DNA from: Cordylochernes scorpioides | Taxonomy: Eukaryota > Arthropoda > Arachnida > Pseudoscorpiones > Chernetidae | Length of the DNA: 64,000 nucleotides | NCBI GenBank assembly: GCA_030710605.1 | Contig: CP092880.1 | Span: forward strand, 13,309,639-13,373,638 | Reading direction: 5' to 3' | Shown here: positions 19,512 to 28,812 of the stretch, one piece after another | Position numbering within the stretch: the first letter of the stretch is position 1 | How the letters are laid out: every line of letters begins with the position of its first letter | Translations under genes and position numbers: made by a program | The notes under the pieces: generated by a model | Seen by the model: the letters and a program-made list of their open reading frames with translations, nothing else | Told to the model about the DNA's origin: nothing | The model's database searches: none

Positions 19512-21428
19512 ATGTCACTTATTTCTAAACAAGCCTTGAAAAAAGTTGTCGATTTGTTGAAGAAAATCATGTCAGGTGATGATGTCAATATAGAAGACAT
19601 GAAACATGATATGCTTAGTATTGAAGAAGATTTGTATCCGGAATTTTACAAGAGTTGTAACGAAGTGTTCAAGGAATTTTTAACCACTCAAGGTGAATTT
19701 ATGGAAGATTGCCCCAATCCACTATCGGTTTATCTCCAAGCTTGGCAGATCTTTACGACTGCCAACAAACACTTTGACTCGAAGGTAATAAAAGAATTGA
19801 ATCCAAAGCTCGGAGGTGTAGTACTACGTGTCTGTGACATGATGAAAAAGGAATGGGAAGATATCATTCTCAAGAAACACTCGCTAAAACTGGCAGTCTA
19901 CATCTACAATAATAAGAGTCTCAATGATTTGAAAAATACTTCAACTTTCATGTGTAATCTTATTCAATATTACGGCTCGATTGTCGACTTTTCAAGGAAA
20001 TTGTACTTGGAGGATCCTTACTTGGCCCATGCAATATCACAAATACCTCAACCGGGCAAAGAATCACTTCTTGGTTATGTAAATAGGGTGACTCCTTATT
20101 TTAATTTGAATTCCATAATTTTCTACCATCTCCGTACTGATTCAATGCTACCATCCAGATTAGTCGATAAACTCTTCACTGAAAAAATACATTTATTCAT
20201 ACCAGATTTGCCTACTCTGTGTGACCCCAAAGTGATTGAAGATTTGCATACTGGCATCATGATGGTTTACGAAGTTAGGGGGAGAAAAGATGTGTTACCG
20301 TTCTTTAGAAATATCATCGATATTCTTGGTCGAACAGTTATCGAAAAACTTGGGTTGGAAACCAACACAGACACAGAAAAACTTATAGAAGTTGCTCACT
20401 ATATTGTCAATAGTTTCCAAAATGTAAAAGTAATTTTAAACATGGAAATATTCTTCTCTAAAATCCAATCATCTATTATTAAAAATTCCCTAAAGAAAAT
20501 TCAGGACAAGGTGAGTTGTCTCCCCAGCACCGCCATTGCCCAACATCTGAGCTCATTGGCACGACGACTGTCCAAGCCAGAAGCCCAACAATATGACGAC
20601 GAGATCAGCAATATTGTTTTCCTTAATTCTAAGCTATTGATCTCCGATATGTATAAAGAAGATTTCATCCAAGTCTATGTAGAGCTTATAGGAAAAAGAA
20701 TTCTAGAACAAGGCCCCATATCACTAGATAGAGAGTCCAAGCTCATTGATGCCATCAACAAAAGCTTGTCAAGTGTATCAACATACAATTTGAGAAGGAT
20801 TATTGAAGCCCTCCAAGTTGGCGAATCCATCTCTGAAAGTTTCAACGAGCAACACCAAGACGTGGTGGTTGAAGCTAGGATTGCGCCTTCAAGTCTTCTC
20901 TCCGAGAGAGACCCTGAGCCGTTCCACTGCATACTGCCCGAGTCCATACAAAGAACAGTAAACCATCTCCAGGGACTCTACACACAGAATCAGAAGAAAC
21001 TCCAGTGGCTGCTGCTGAACGGCTCGATGGAGATCCAGCTCGGCTATCTACCCGTGGTGGCCGTCATGAAACCGGTGCAGGCGGTCGTGCTCATGCAATT
21101 TGAAGATGGTAGCAGGACCCTGAAGGATCTAGAGAAGACCACTCAGCTAACACTGCCATTCCTTCACAGCTCCCTTAAAGGACTTGTATATGCGGATATC
21201 CTCACCGAGTCCAGCGATACCTACAGCGTCAATAGGGACTTAAGATGTTCAGACAGGATCAATGTGGACTACCCCCATGTGAAGGAAGTTTCCACAGAGT
21301 TCAGAGGATCTAAGAAGGATGTCATTCAGGCTTCCGTCATCCGGACTCTAAAGTCCTCACAGTCCACAAGTCTCGAAGACATATTCACCAAGGTCTCAAG
21401 TAGAGCGCTGGTTCCAGTTGGAAAGTGA
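19512..21428 (+). CDS. Intronless divergent cullin-like protein, frameshifted before its last 30 residues
   Basis: Cullins are scaffolds of cullin-RING ubiquitin ligases: the N-terminal repeats hold substrate receptors, and the C-terminal half holds the RING protein and is activated by NEDD8. This 638-codon frame starts at an ATG in good context. Residues about 1-400 are helical and weakly conserved. About 470-590 match the cullin-homology region (HLQGLYTQNQKKLQWLL, VVLMQFEDGS, then LPFLHSSLKGLVYADILTES and YSVN). About 598-632 match the winged-helix neddylation segment: VIQASVIRTLKSSQS aligns with the cullin I-V-R-I-M-K motif, keeping the lysine. The frame ends ALVPVGK at 21428, but the expected last winged-helix residues continue in the next frame to 21513. 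With them the length is about 670 residues, shorter than the usual 740-780. There are no introns, so it may be a retrocopy. The 3' third is richer in G+C than the rest. The subfamily is not determined. Confidence 0.82.
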   Translation: MSLISKQALKKVVDLLKKIMSGDDVNIEDMKHDMLSIEEDLYPEFYKSCNEVFKEFLTTQGEFMEDCPNPLSVYLQAWQIFTTANKHFDSKVIKELNPKLGGVVLRVCDMMKKEWEDIILKKHSLKLAVYIYNNKSLNDLKNTSTFMCNLIQYYGSIVDFSRKLYLEDPYLAHAISQIPQPGKESLLGYVNRVTPYFNLNSIIFYHLRTDSMLPSRLVDKLFTEKIHLFIPDLPTLCDPKVIEDLHTGIMMVYEVRGRKDVLPFFRNIIDILGRTVIEKLGLETNTDTEKLIEVAHYIVNSFQNVKVILNMEIFFSKIQSSIIKNSLKKIQDKVSCLPSTAIAQHLSSLARRLSKPEAQQYDDEISNIVFLNSKLLISDMYKEDFIQVYVELIGKRILEQGPISLDRESKLIDAINKSLSSVSTYNLRRIIEALQVGESISESFNEQHQDVVVEARIAPSSLLSERDPEPFHCILPESIQRTVNHLQGLYTQNQKKLQWLLLNGSMEIQLGYLPVVAVMKPVQAVVLMQFEDGSRTLKDLEKTTQLTLPFLHSSLKGLVYADILTESSDTYSVNRDLRCSDRINVDYPHVKEVSTEFRGSKKDVIQASVIRTLKSSQSTSLEDIFTKVSSRALVPVGK

Positions 21429-21513
21429 AGACTTGCAGGCGGCTATTGACAAGTTAGTGGACTTGAATTACGTGGATCAGGGGGACGAAGGACTCTATCG
21501 TTATATCCCGTGA
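21400..21513 (+). pseudogene. Out-of-frame C-terminal tail of the cullin-like gene
   Basis: In the +1 frame relative to the main ORF this reads VERWFQLESEDLQAAIDKLV, DLNYVDQGDEGLYRYIP and stop. It matches the standard cullin ending (I-D/E-x-L-I-x-x-x-Y-(L/I)-x-R...Y-x-Y-I/L). A single extra base near 21398-21410 separates it from the main frame, so this is either a recent disabling indel or an assembly error. Confidence 0.75.
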
Positions 21514-21735
21514 CGTTAATTTACATAATCGGACAATATTACATATTTACATACATTTCTGCAAAGACTTAGTCGATAACCGTCATACAACTACTGTCCA
21601 TACTGTCACTAAAATACAAGTCCAGTTTAGCAAGTGTCTAAGATAAAAATACTAATGATCCAATACTACTTTGAGTGATACGTTATTTCATTGAATTACT
21701 ATTGGCTAGTTTTATGGGCCATGTATATTTCACTA

Positions 21736-21741
21736 AATAAA
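21736..21741 (+). promoter_or_regulatory. Polyadenylation signal AATAAA of the cullin-like gene
   Basis: CACTAAATAAATG lies 223 bases after the tail stop codon and is followed by a T-rich stretch. It is a plausible 3' end for the transcript. Confidence 0.45.
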
Positions 21742-22004
21742 TGTATCTTTTTAACTATAGTATTTATTGATAGTTTTTTTTATTTTTGACCACTATCTCT
21801 ACATTTAATAAAACATTCTACGATAAAAATAAGAAATTTATTTTGAGGTTTTGCCTTAAAATTGTATCTATTTTTCCTGTTTGTTCTCTGTTTAGTCCAT
21901 GTCTTTTTAACAGCTGCAAATAATATAGCTTTTCAGTTTACTTCAAAGTAATGCCTGTAAGGCTTAATTATTCAGAATCACCTCCATGATACTCTTCTTT
22001 TTGT

Positions 22005-22538
22005 ATGGTCGCGTATATGAGCCTGAAAAACACCTACAATCTCCGTCAATAGATGGCGCTTTCGCCTATTTCCGGTCTGGAAATGATGTAGGAATCGCCG
22101 ACTGCTGTGATCCTGTTTCCTGGGGAAAATTATTGTAAATACACGTTTATATTGGCCCTGCAATGTAAACTAGTGTAAATACCTATTGTTAATATAGTTA
22201 TGTTTAATGTGATTTAAAGATGACTTGTTATTCGAGTTATATTTAATGTGGTTCAAAGATAACAATAAAAAAGGAAGAGGAGAGTGTTAGATGTCTTGGT
22301 GCCGGTTGCTGTTGTTACTCTGGCCAACGCCACAGTCGCTACTCTTCTGGTAAGTCTCTAGTGTCCCCCTACCAGTGGTAAGGCCGAGAGATACTGCCAG
22401 AGGAAAGGAGATCCACTTGAGTGGTGGTTCTCGGAGGTCTGCAGGGTAGGGCTGCAGAGCGAGTGCAACGGAGCCAAGGTAGGTGATCCACGACGGAGGA
22501 AGCGGCGTCGTCGCAAAGAACCGGAGAGGTCAGCCGCG
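22005..22538 (+). mobile_element. Solo LTR-like element, plus orientation
   Basis: It begins TGGTCGCGTATATGAGCCTG, then AAAAACACCTACAA, and ends CAGCCGCGACA. It contains an ACAATAAAAAAGG signal near 22260 and a GC-rich 3' half with CCACTTGAGTGGTGG and CGACGGAGGAAGCGG. A related copy lies in the opposite orientation at 23165-23826, and the first 35 bases recur at 24206-24246. TG...CA ends and an internal polyadenylation signal suit an LTR. No gag or pol is present. Confidence 0.6.
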
Positions 22539-22551
22539 ACAATATTTTATA

Positions 22552-22740
22552 ATACAATATAATGCGGCTTATGATTGTAGAACGACGTTTGGCAATTTTA
22601 CCGCAAATGTTTCTTTTGAACGAAAAATCGTAATTTTATTTTAAGGAGAAATAACTATTTCTATCCTTAGGGATGAAGTATGAAATGATGAATTGTTAAG
22701 AGGAATGATAAACGGAAAAATAAAGTGTCCAGGGATGGGA
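22552..22740 (-). mobile_element. Partial copy of the tRNA-containing MITE at 53516-53813
   Basis: It shares ATGCGGCTTATGATTGTAGA, TTTCTTTTGAACGAAAAAT, TTTTAAGGAGAAATAAC, ATCCTTAGGGATGAAGTATG and GTGTCCAGGGATGGGAAT with that element, and stops at the tRNA-like core. Confidence 0.6.
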
Positions 22741-22769
22741 ATATATTTATGTTTAAAACAACAAAAATA

Positions 22770-22870
22770 TTTTATCACAAGGAGTGTCTCTTTTATTTTA
22801 CAATGTAATATTTCAAGCGATACTCACTCTTCAACTGGCTTAATTAAAACATCTGCTATATCTTACAAAA
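22770..22870 (-). mobile_element. PLE-type end with hammerhead-like hairpin
   Basis: The minus strand reads GCCAGTTGAAGAGTG, AGTAT, CGCTTGAAATATT, then AAATAAAAGAGACACTCC. The stem-GAAA plus AAATAAAAGA(G/T)AC(A)CTC layout matches the ends at 59.4 kb (GTTGAAGAGCG...CGCTTGAAAGC, AAATAAAAAAGATACTCAT). Confidence 0.4.
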
Positions 22871-23164
22871 TGTAATCACAATTATACGCGCGCAGCGTGA
22901 ATATTTACAATTGAAATTTTAAAATGGGAATTCGAATTAAAATTATTTAAATATCACTTTAAATATGCTATTTACATTTTGAAAATCATATTTTATGGAA
23001 TAGGTATATTTACGTTTTTTTGGGCAACTAGAATTATTAAATAATCTATTGAATAGTTCTAAGATATTTTGTGTTTATTTTTGTTCCACTAAATGGCGTT
23101 TTGCCATCTAAAAAAGGCTCAGGTGAGCGCGGTCAGGATATGCTTTCCTTTTTGTGTTTAATAT

Positions 23165-23826
23165 TGTCGCGTGTGACCTCTCCCGTTCTTCGCGACGACA
23201 CCGCTTCCTCCTTCGTGGATCACCTATCCAGGCTTCGTTTCTCTACCTCTGCAGCTCTACCCTGCAGACCTCCCAAAGACCTGATAAACACAACTCAGGT
23301 GGATCTCCTTTCCTCTGGCAGTATCTCTCGGCCTTACCACTGGTGGGGGGACACGAGAGACTTACCAGAAGAGTATCTACTGTGGCTCTGTTGCTCTTCT
23401 CTGCAGCCCTACCCTGCAGTCCACCCAAAGACCTGAGAAACACCGCTCAGAAGGATCTCCTTACCTCTGGCAATATCTCTCGGTCTTACCACTGGTGGGG
23501 GGACACGAGAGACTTACCAGAAGAGTAGCGACTGTGGTGTTGACGAGAATGTCACAACAGCAACCGGCAACAAGTCTGCTAACACTCCTCTTTTATTGTC
23601 ATCTTTAATACACATTACATAAGAAATCAAATATAATTTAACGCGAAATTTACACTATTTTACATCCCAGAGCCAATATCAACGGATATTTACAACTATC
23701 AGCCCCAGGAAACAGGACCACAGCAGTAAGTGACGCCCACATCAATCCCAGAACAGAAATAGGCGAAAGCGACATCTATTGAAGGAGGTTGTAGGTGTTT
23801 TTTTTTTCAGGCTCATATACACGGCA
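23165..23826 (-). mobile_element. Solo LTR-like element, minus orientation, with internal tandem duplication
   Basis: This is the reverse of the 22-kb LTR: TGTCGCG at the left border and GGCTCATATACACGGCA at the right. It includes a TTTTATTGTC stretch (AATAAAA on the minus strand, near 23594). A segment of about 140 bases (CTGGCAGTATCTCTCGGCCT ... CTTACCAGAAGAGTA) is duplicated at 23310-23390 and 23465-23528. The overlapping ORFs in this stretch are not genes. Confidence 0.6.
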
Positions 23827-24205
23827 AGCTTAACACAGTTCTTTATTCATCATCAACTGAAGATTTATCTATAATAATGGAGATGTCCCTCTATTTCCGC
23901 CCCAATGGCTTTCTTCGGACGTATCTCCACACAGTTATGATCTTCTTGTTCCTGCTCGTCCCACGATCTTCCTTCTACCGTCAACCGGCCGTTCAGCTCG
24001 TCCTCAATGGCCAGCTCCATTACGGGATTGTCCATCACCACAAGAACATTGTTGGAGTCATACATATACAATAGGAGATCCTGACTTAAGTTGACCAACT
24101 TGATATACCTTGATAAGTGTCTTCATCTGGGACTTCGTAGAGAGTGCCTCGCTTGAACTTTTTTGCAACGGCCTTTTAACTCCATCACCTCTTTGTTTTC
24201 AACTT
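23827..24205 (-). CDS. Unknown gene 3' fragment enclosed by LTR ends (ORF 23865-24098)
   Basis: The minus strand has an open frame MVNLSQDLLLYMYDSNNVLV...PKKAIGAEIEGHLHYYR, a stop, and then AATAAAG at about 23844. This is the layout of a protein C-terminus with its own polyadenylation signal. The first 35 bases of the LTR lie on one side (24206-24246) and a full LTR on the other. The composition is far richer in G+C than the neighbours. I do not recognise the protein. It may be a host gene segment carried by the retroelement, or an element-encoded ORF. Confidence 0.35.
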
Positions 24206-24246
24206 CAGTGGGTTGTAGGTGTTTTTCAGGCTCATATACGCGACAA
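24206..24246 (-). mobile_element. 35-base LTR start fragment
   Basis: GTTGTAGGTGTTTTTCAGGC then TCATATACGCGACA is the exact reverse of the first bases of the 22-kb LTR. Confidence 0.65.
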
Positions 24247-24317
24247 TATCAACACCTAATCTTTTTTCTATTTTTAAATTATTGTTCACTTATTAAAATA
24301 CCTTGAAATTATATGTA

Positions 24318-24500
24318 TGTACCTCTACAGACCTATAAGCTTATGTCAATAGTTCACTAAACACCCCTAAGCTGCCTTCCATAGAAAATGCAGGATAGAT
24401 AACAAACCCAGTCCAATACAATAGTAGAGCGGTCTAGAGATTAATTTGGCGAAACCGCTGAGAGGGTTCACTACTGATGAGCCTAGCCCTCTCATTCAAT
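24318..24500 (+). repeat. Pseudoknot-type dispersed repeat, good copy
   Basis: The structured block has AGCGGT (24428-24433) with ACCGCT (24454-24459), TTGGC (24446-24450) with GCCTA (24481-24485), and GAGAGGG (24460-24466) with CCCTCTC (24487-24493). The last pair differs from other copies (GGGAGGG with CCCTCCC) on both strands at the same base pair, so pairing is kept. Confidence 0.65.
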
Positions 24501-24627
24501 AACTCATATCATTGCAGTAATGTCTGTAGAGATAATATTTGATGATATTTAAAAAAGAAACGCATTGCCAGTAAATTTATTTGTGTAAAATTTTTAACTT
24601 ATTAAAATATATGTTCTTTCTCTCAAG

Positions 24628-25581
24628 TTGCCTTTAAATTATAGAGGCAGGACCATGGCCGCGATGGGTGCTGTGGGGGAGATTATTTTGAAGTCCAAGC
24701 TCAAATCCTTCCATGCAAGTATGAGATTGTTCGATTCTATGATCTTGGCAGTCCTACTCTATGCGGCTCCAATCTGGGCACATGATCAAGCCTTAATCTT
24801 AGATAGAATCCAGGATACCTTTCTCAGACGTTTTCTGTGCCTTCCAAGCTATACTCCGGGCTATATTTTGAGGGCCGAAACAGGAAGAAACTCTCTTGAT
24901 ATCACAGTGAAAAAACTAACTTTAAAATTCTGGACTAGAATTCTGAAAATGGACGGCAGTAGGCTACCTTCAATTTGTTTGGCACATTTGTGGGACATTT
25001 CAATTTCTTCAAAACAGAATATCGGACTGGTAAAAAGTATAACAGAGCTACTTAATAACACCGTCTTCTCATGGCTTGTTGGATGTACAGACTTCAATAT
25101 TCTACAAAGATACATCCCCCTAATTATTAGAACGGCAACCGATCAGTCCTTGCAGCTGGATTATGTAAGAATAAGAAAATCAATACTCTACTCTCACTAT
25201 AAATACTTTCATTCATCACCTACAATGGAATGCTATCTGAATGACAATATCCCCCTAACCTTAAAGATAATCATTGTACAAGTAAGAAGCCTTTTTGTAG
25301 TACAGAGAATTAATCATGTTTCACTATTGAAAACTAAGACCATAAAATGCACCTTATGCAACGGTGAATTTAGTCTCGATTTTCCACACTACATGTTCTA
25401 CTGTACGGCAATGGAAGAAGAAAGAGAAATTCTTCGTCAAGAGACCGGCTATAATAGCAATTCGCCTTATGTTTTAATGACAAAAGTCGTAAAATCCAGA
25501 CCCTTTGCATTCGCTTTTTATAAATACTGGAAATCAGCTCAATCAAAATATTTAGCACAGACACCTGATCCAACTCGATAA
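24628..25581 (+). CDS. LINE polymerase C-terminal region (thumb and zinc knuckle), 5'-truncated
   Basis: A 317-codon open frame. Residues about 38-52 (MILAVLLYAAPIWAHD) are the post-palm segment of non-LTR reverse transcriptases. A long helical region follows, then CTLCNGEFSLDFPHYMFYC at about 256-275, a C-x2-C-x8-H-x4-C knuckle typical of LINE C-termini. The catalytic YxDD domain is absent, so this is a truncated insertion and the first ATG is just an internal methionine. It is followed by a tail (25645-25700) with CCTGTATGGCACGTGTGCCC, AATAAAGGC and TTGTTGTTG. Relatives here are 17640-18597 and the tail at 57.6 kb. The frame is intact, so the copy is probably young. Confidence 0.85.
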   Translation: MPLNYRGRTMAAMGAVGEIILKSKLKSFHASMRLFDSMILAVLLYAAPIWAHDQALILDRIQDTFLRRFLCLPSYTPGYILRAETGRNSLDITVKKLTLKFWTRILKMDGSRLPSICLAHLWDISISSKQNIGLVKSITELLNNTVFSWLVGCTDFNILQRYIPLIIRTATDQSLQLDYVRIRKSILYSHYKYFHSSPTMECYLNDNIPLTLKIIIVQVRSLFVVQRINHVSLLKTKTIKCTLCNGEFSLDFPHYMFYCTAMEEEREILRQETGYNSNSPYVLMTKVVKSRPFAFAFYKYWKSAQSKYLAQTPDPTR

Positions 25582-25724
25582 TTGGTCGAGGTCAATACCC
25601 AATACTTGTATATAACTACGATGCTAATTTGTTATTTATTTATTTTGTCCTACAGGGAGAATCCTGTATGGCACGTGTGCCCAATAAAGGCTATTGTTGT
25701 TGTTTGTATTAAAATATATGTAAA

Positions 25725-26135
25725 TGAAAAATGCATCTCCTTAACGTGCAACTAATAATTGCTGATAGCTTGCACCATCTATCAGAATAAATATCACTAT
25801 TATCGCTGGTTTTTAATTATTCCAGAATTGGCCAAATACCCATTCTTGATTAATCAAGAAAAGCTAACCACGTACGTGTTTCGGGCTGTTGGCCCTCATC
25901 AGCGTGGTTGAAACTGCAACTCAACGGCCAAAATAATTGGTCATTAAGGCATCCTGAAAAATCACGAAACGGGTAGTTAAGGCCAGAATTGCGTGAGACC
26001 GCGAAACAGTGTTAAAAAATAGTACAAATGTGATATTGTACTGGGATAACTTGCAAAAATTATGAAAAAGGCATCTCCTTAACGTGCAACAGAAATTTTC
26101 TGATGGCTTGCGCCATCTATCGGAATAATATATGT
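25725..26135. mobile_element. Inverted-repeat element carrying a hammerhead ribozyme
   Basis: The outer parts (25730-25810 and 26060-26130) carry the family end: GCATCTCCTTAACGTGCAAC, then CTGATGGCTTGCGCCATCTA and TCGGAATAA. The middle contains the hammerhead on the minus strand. Relatives are the full element at 43565-43940, whose arms are inverted around the ribozyme, and the centre-less form at 51950-52092. There is no coding capacity. Confidence 0.6.
25867..25908 (-). ncRNA. Hammerhead ribozyme, type I, minimal stem III
   Basis: On the minus strand: ACCACG (25908-25903), CTGATGA (25902-25896), stem II GGGC-CAACA-GCCC (25895-25883), GAAA (25882-25879), C-AC-G as a one-pair stem III (25878-25875), TA (25874-25873), and CGTGGT (25872-25867), which pairs perfectly with ACCACG as stem I. 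All core bases of a hammerhead are present, and self-cleavage would follow A at 25873. Very short stem III is known for hammerheads in Penelope-like retroelements, where they are thought to process element RNA. The near-identical motif at 43753-43794 supports it. Confidence 0.8.
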
Positions 26136-26414
26136 GTACATAGAGTCTTACATGAGAAACCACCTAAAAACATGGCCATACTGGTCTCTCTTGGAGATGG
26201 CCTCTCATTAGAGATTGTACCTGACATGAAAGGATCTCTGAAAAGAGAGCCACTCTGGGAAAGACAGGTTTTGCCAAGTTTTTAGGTAATTTCTTAAGGA
26301 AGGCTCTACACAGTTTTCAGGTAGCGTTTTGTAATAAATAGTCTGATACATTACATTTGTCATAAGAAATCTGAGCTATTTTCTACTCGTATGATTCTTT
26401 ATAAAAAAACAAAC
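26136..26414. other. No recognised feature
   Basis: A short open stretch at 26103-26285 has no family features. Confidence 0.3.
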
Positions 26415-26597
26415 AAATTTCAATCTTTTGAGTCGGAAGAGTCAAAAATTACAATTTACAAAATTTCAAAGTTTTTAAAGAGCCACAAAAGATTCTTATT
26501 GCCAACAATAAATAGTACTCTTATAAATAATATTTACGTATGGAACTATATAAAGAGCCGCATGTGACTCGCGAACTACAGTGTGCCGAACCCTGGT
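26415..26597 (+). mobile_element. hAT-type MITE, copy 1 (left end lost)
   Basis: TTTGAGTCGGAAGAGTCAAA ... AGAGCCGCATGTGACTCGCG and a right end GTGCCGAACCCTG match the complete copy at 57870-58072. Confidence 0.7.
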
Positions 26598-26900
26598 CTA
26601 TACATATATATTTACCATAATTTTAGGCCGTAAAGGAAACAGTCATATGATTGAATCACCAGAGCATCTTCTTTTGACTTGCCCTCTGACTAATCAAATT
26701 GTATGTAGATACTTTGAAACATTACCAAATTCTCTTTGTATATATACTCTATCTTATGAGAACTTTGTTAAGTTTAGAACTATTTGTACAATAATTTAAA
26801 AAACACTACTAATCCATCGTGTAAATATTTAATCATATATATGTAAATAATACTAGCACAGCACAATAGTCCTTTGGACTTCGTGCTTTTGTAACAATAA
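26598..26900 (+). mobile_element. LINE 3' end (family with TTCGTGCTTTTGTAA tail)
   Basis: A short frame at about 26620-26799 encodes SPEHLLLTCPLTNQIVCRYF, a LINE C-terminal H...C remnant. The tail CACAATAGTCCTTTGGACTT, CGTGCTTTTGTAACAATAAA follows. A second copy with the same order is at 50830-51090. Confidence 0.65.
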
Positions 26901-27019
26901 ATAAATAAAATTTAAAAAATATATATGATATTAAAAAGGAGAAAGAGAGAAAAAAAAACGAGAACTGATAACTGTGTACAAAAGAAAGATGTCTGACAGT
27001 ATCTACAATCAACATACTA

Positions 27020-27245
27020 TAAATTATCAGTTTATTAAAAGATATTTGTAGCTATATAATTCAAAATATATCTACAAAAGGTATTGAATTTAATATACAT
27101 TTCTTTACTGGAAATAAAATTACTTGGATCTGTTACTATTAAATTATTGTCAATTCTATAGTCTTCAAAAACAGGACAATCCAGTAAAGGATGTATTGAG
27201 GTTTGTTCCTCATGTCCGTAAAAGCAACTCAAGTCTTCCACTGCT
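27020..27245 (-). mobile_element. LINE C-terminal fragment
   Basis: The minus strand encodes MEDLSCFYGHEEQTSIHPLL, DCPVFEDYRID and then a terminal helix. C...H...H..L.C-P is the knuckle-type end of LINE polymerases. There is no catalytic domain. Confidence 0.55.
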
Positions 27246-27389
27246 TTAATTATTTTTTAAAAAGCGTCTGAAATTTATATGATTATAAATGAGAATTATG
27301 AAAGTTTGGACGGAAATATTTTGTTGTTATTTTCGCTTGTAGTATTCTTATAATGAGAGGATTCTAAATACCAAGAATTTTAAAAACTC

Positions 27390-28130
27390 AACAAGATACA
27401 AGACTCAGAACGAAGCACTACAAAGGAATGACAATACATTCAGATGGCACAAGAACCTACAGGACATGTAACAATTGTTCTGATGTGGAACTAACACCTA
27501 CCCACATATTCTCATGTCCAGCAATGGCCGCAGCCTTGCAGAAAATTGACATGGACCCAGAGCAGCAGCTTTACACACCCAAGATAGAGGACATTGCTGT
27601 GATAGAGATACATGGAGACATCTGAGATTCTTCATTGGACACGACAACAACAACAGAAAATTGACATGGACCCAGAGCAGCAGCTTTACACACCCAAGAT
27701 AGTGGACATTCCGACTGCTGTGATAGAGATGCATGGAGACATCTGAGAATCTTCTTTGGACACGACAACAACAGAAAAATGACATACACCCAGAGCAGCA
27801 GCTTTACACACCTAAAATAGAGGACATTGCGACTGCTGTGATAGAGATGCATGGAGACATTGAGGCTCTTCATTGGACACGACAACAACAACAGAAATTG
27901 GCATGGACCCAGAGCAGCAGCTTTACACACCTAAAATAGAGGACATTGCGACTGCTGTGATAGAGATGCATGGAGACATCTGAGGCTCTTCATTGGACAC
28001 GAAAACAACAAAAGAAAATTGGCATGGACCCAAAGCAGCAGCTTTCCACACCTAAAATAGAGGACATTGCGACTGCTGTGATAGAGATGCATGGAGACAT
28101 CTGAAGTTCTTCATTGGACACGACAACAAC
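27390..28130 (+). repeat. LINE C-terminus followed by about 5 tandem 120-bp units
   Basis: The frame 27428-27625 encodes CNNCSDVELTPTHIFSCPAM, AAALQKIDMDPEQQLYTPKI, EDIAVIEIHGDI and stop: a C-x2-C...H-x3-C knuckle and the C-terminus of the LINE that also gave rise to the array at 5790-7415. The final segment is repeated in tandem to about 28125. This copy shows the junction between the normal LINE end and the satellite clearly. Confidence 0.8.
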
Positions 28131-28250
28131 AACAACATTCCAAATATCTCTAACTATAACACGAGGCTGGTATAGAATACTACATTATCATCATGTTAAG
28201 GACATCATCACCTTTATGTGTTTGTAATATTCCTCTCTCTAAATATATAT

Positions 28251-28717
28251 TGTTGCGTGCTCGACCTTTCGCAACGCTTCCTTACTGTGGCTGACCCTTT
28301 GTACCGTTGGACTTCCCTACACTACCACCTGGGAGCCACGCCAACACGTGAAACTCTCCCAACCTCTGGCAGTATCCGTCAGCCTTACCACGGGTGGGGG
28401 GACAGTCAGGACTGACCAGAGGCGCAGCGATGTGTTGTCGGAAGGAGAGTCACGACCGCACAACGCCGAAGAACAAGAGCTTTATTAAAACACTTTATCT
28501 ACATTATAAATGGTTGCAATATCATATAACAAGTACTTTACATAATACAGGTGGCAGGATGAGGCTGGAGGAGGAATCATGCACAGAACCAGTTATTACA
28601 GGGGATGACGAAGGAACAGGACTAACAACAGAGTCAGAGCAGAGAAACGCCGCATAAATCCATGGCGCCACCTATTGGCCACTTTTAGAACTATTTTCTA
28701 ATGCCATGCATGCCACA
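28251..28717 (-). mobile_element. Solo LTR (467 bp)
   Basis: The ends are TGTTGCGTGC and GCATGCCACA, i.e. TG...CA, with ATAT on both sides as a possible target duplication. On the minus strand AATAAAGC lies at about 28486. It shares the CCTCTGGCAGTATC, TTACCACGGGTGGGGGGACA arrangement with the LTR at 23165, so the two are related families. There is no internal coding region. Confidence 0.65.
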
Positions 28718-28812
28718 ATATATATATAAATATATTATTATTGTGAATGTTCAGACACATAAAATACTTCAGCATGATATATATTGTAGTGTTTCTCAAA
28801 ATCTCAGGCACC

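Noticed and set aside
20675..20947. Antisense ORF in the cullin-like gene
   Set aside because: It is a shadow of the sense frame with no family features.
24441..24490. GAAA and CTGATGA both present in the pseudoknot repeat with complementary flanks (TTGGC|GAAA ... CTGATGA|GCCAA), resembling a type II hammerhead
   Set aside because: Between GAAA and CTGATGA there is no room for both stem III and stem I; only about five bases remain after any possible cleavage site. The crossing helix explains the pairing better.
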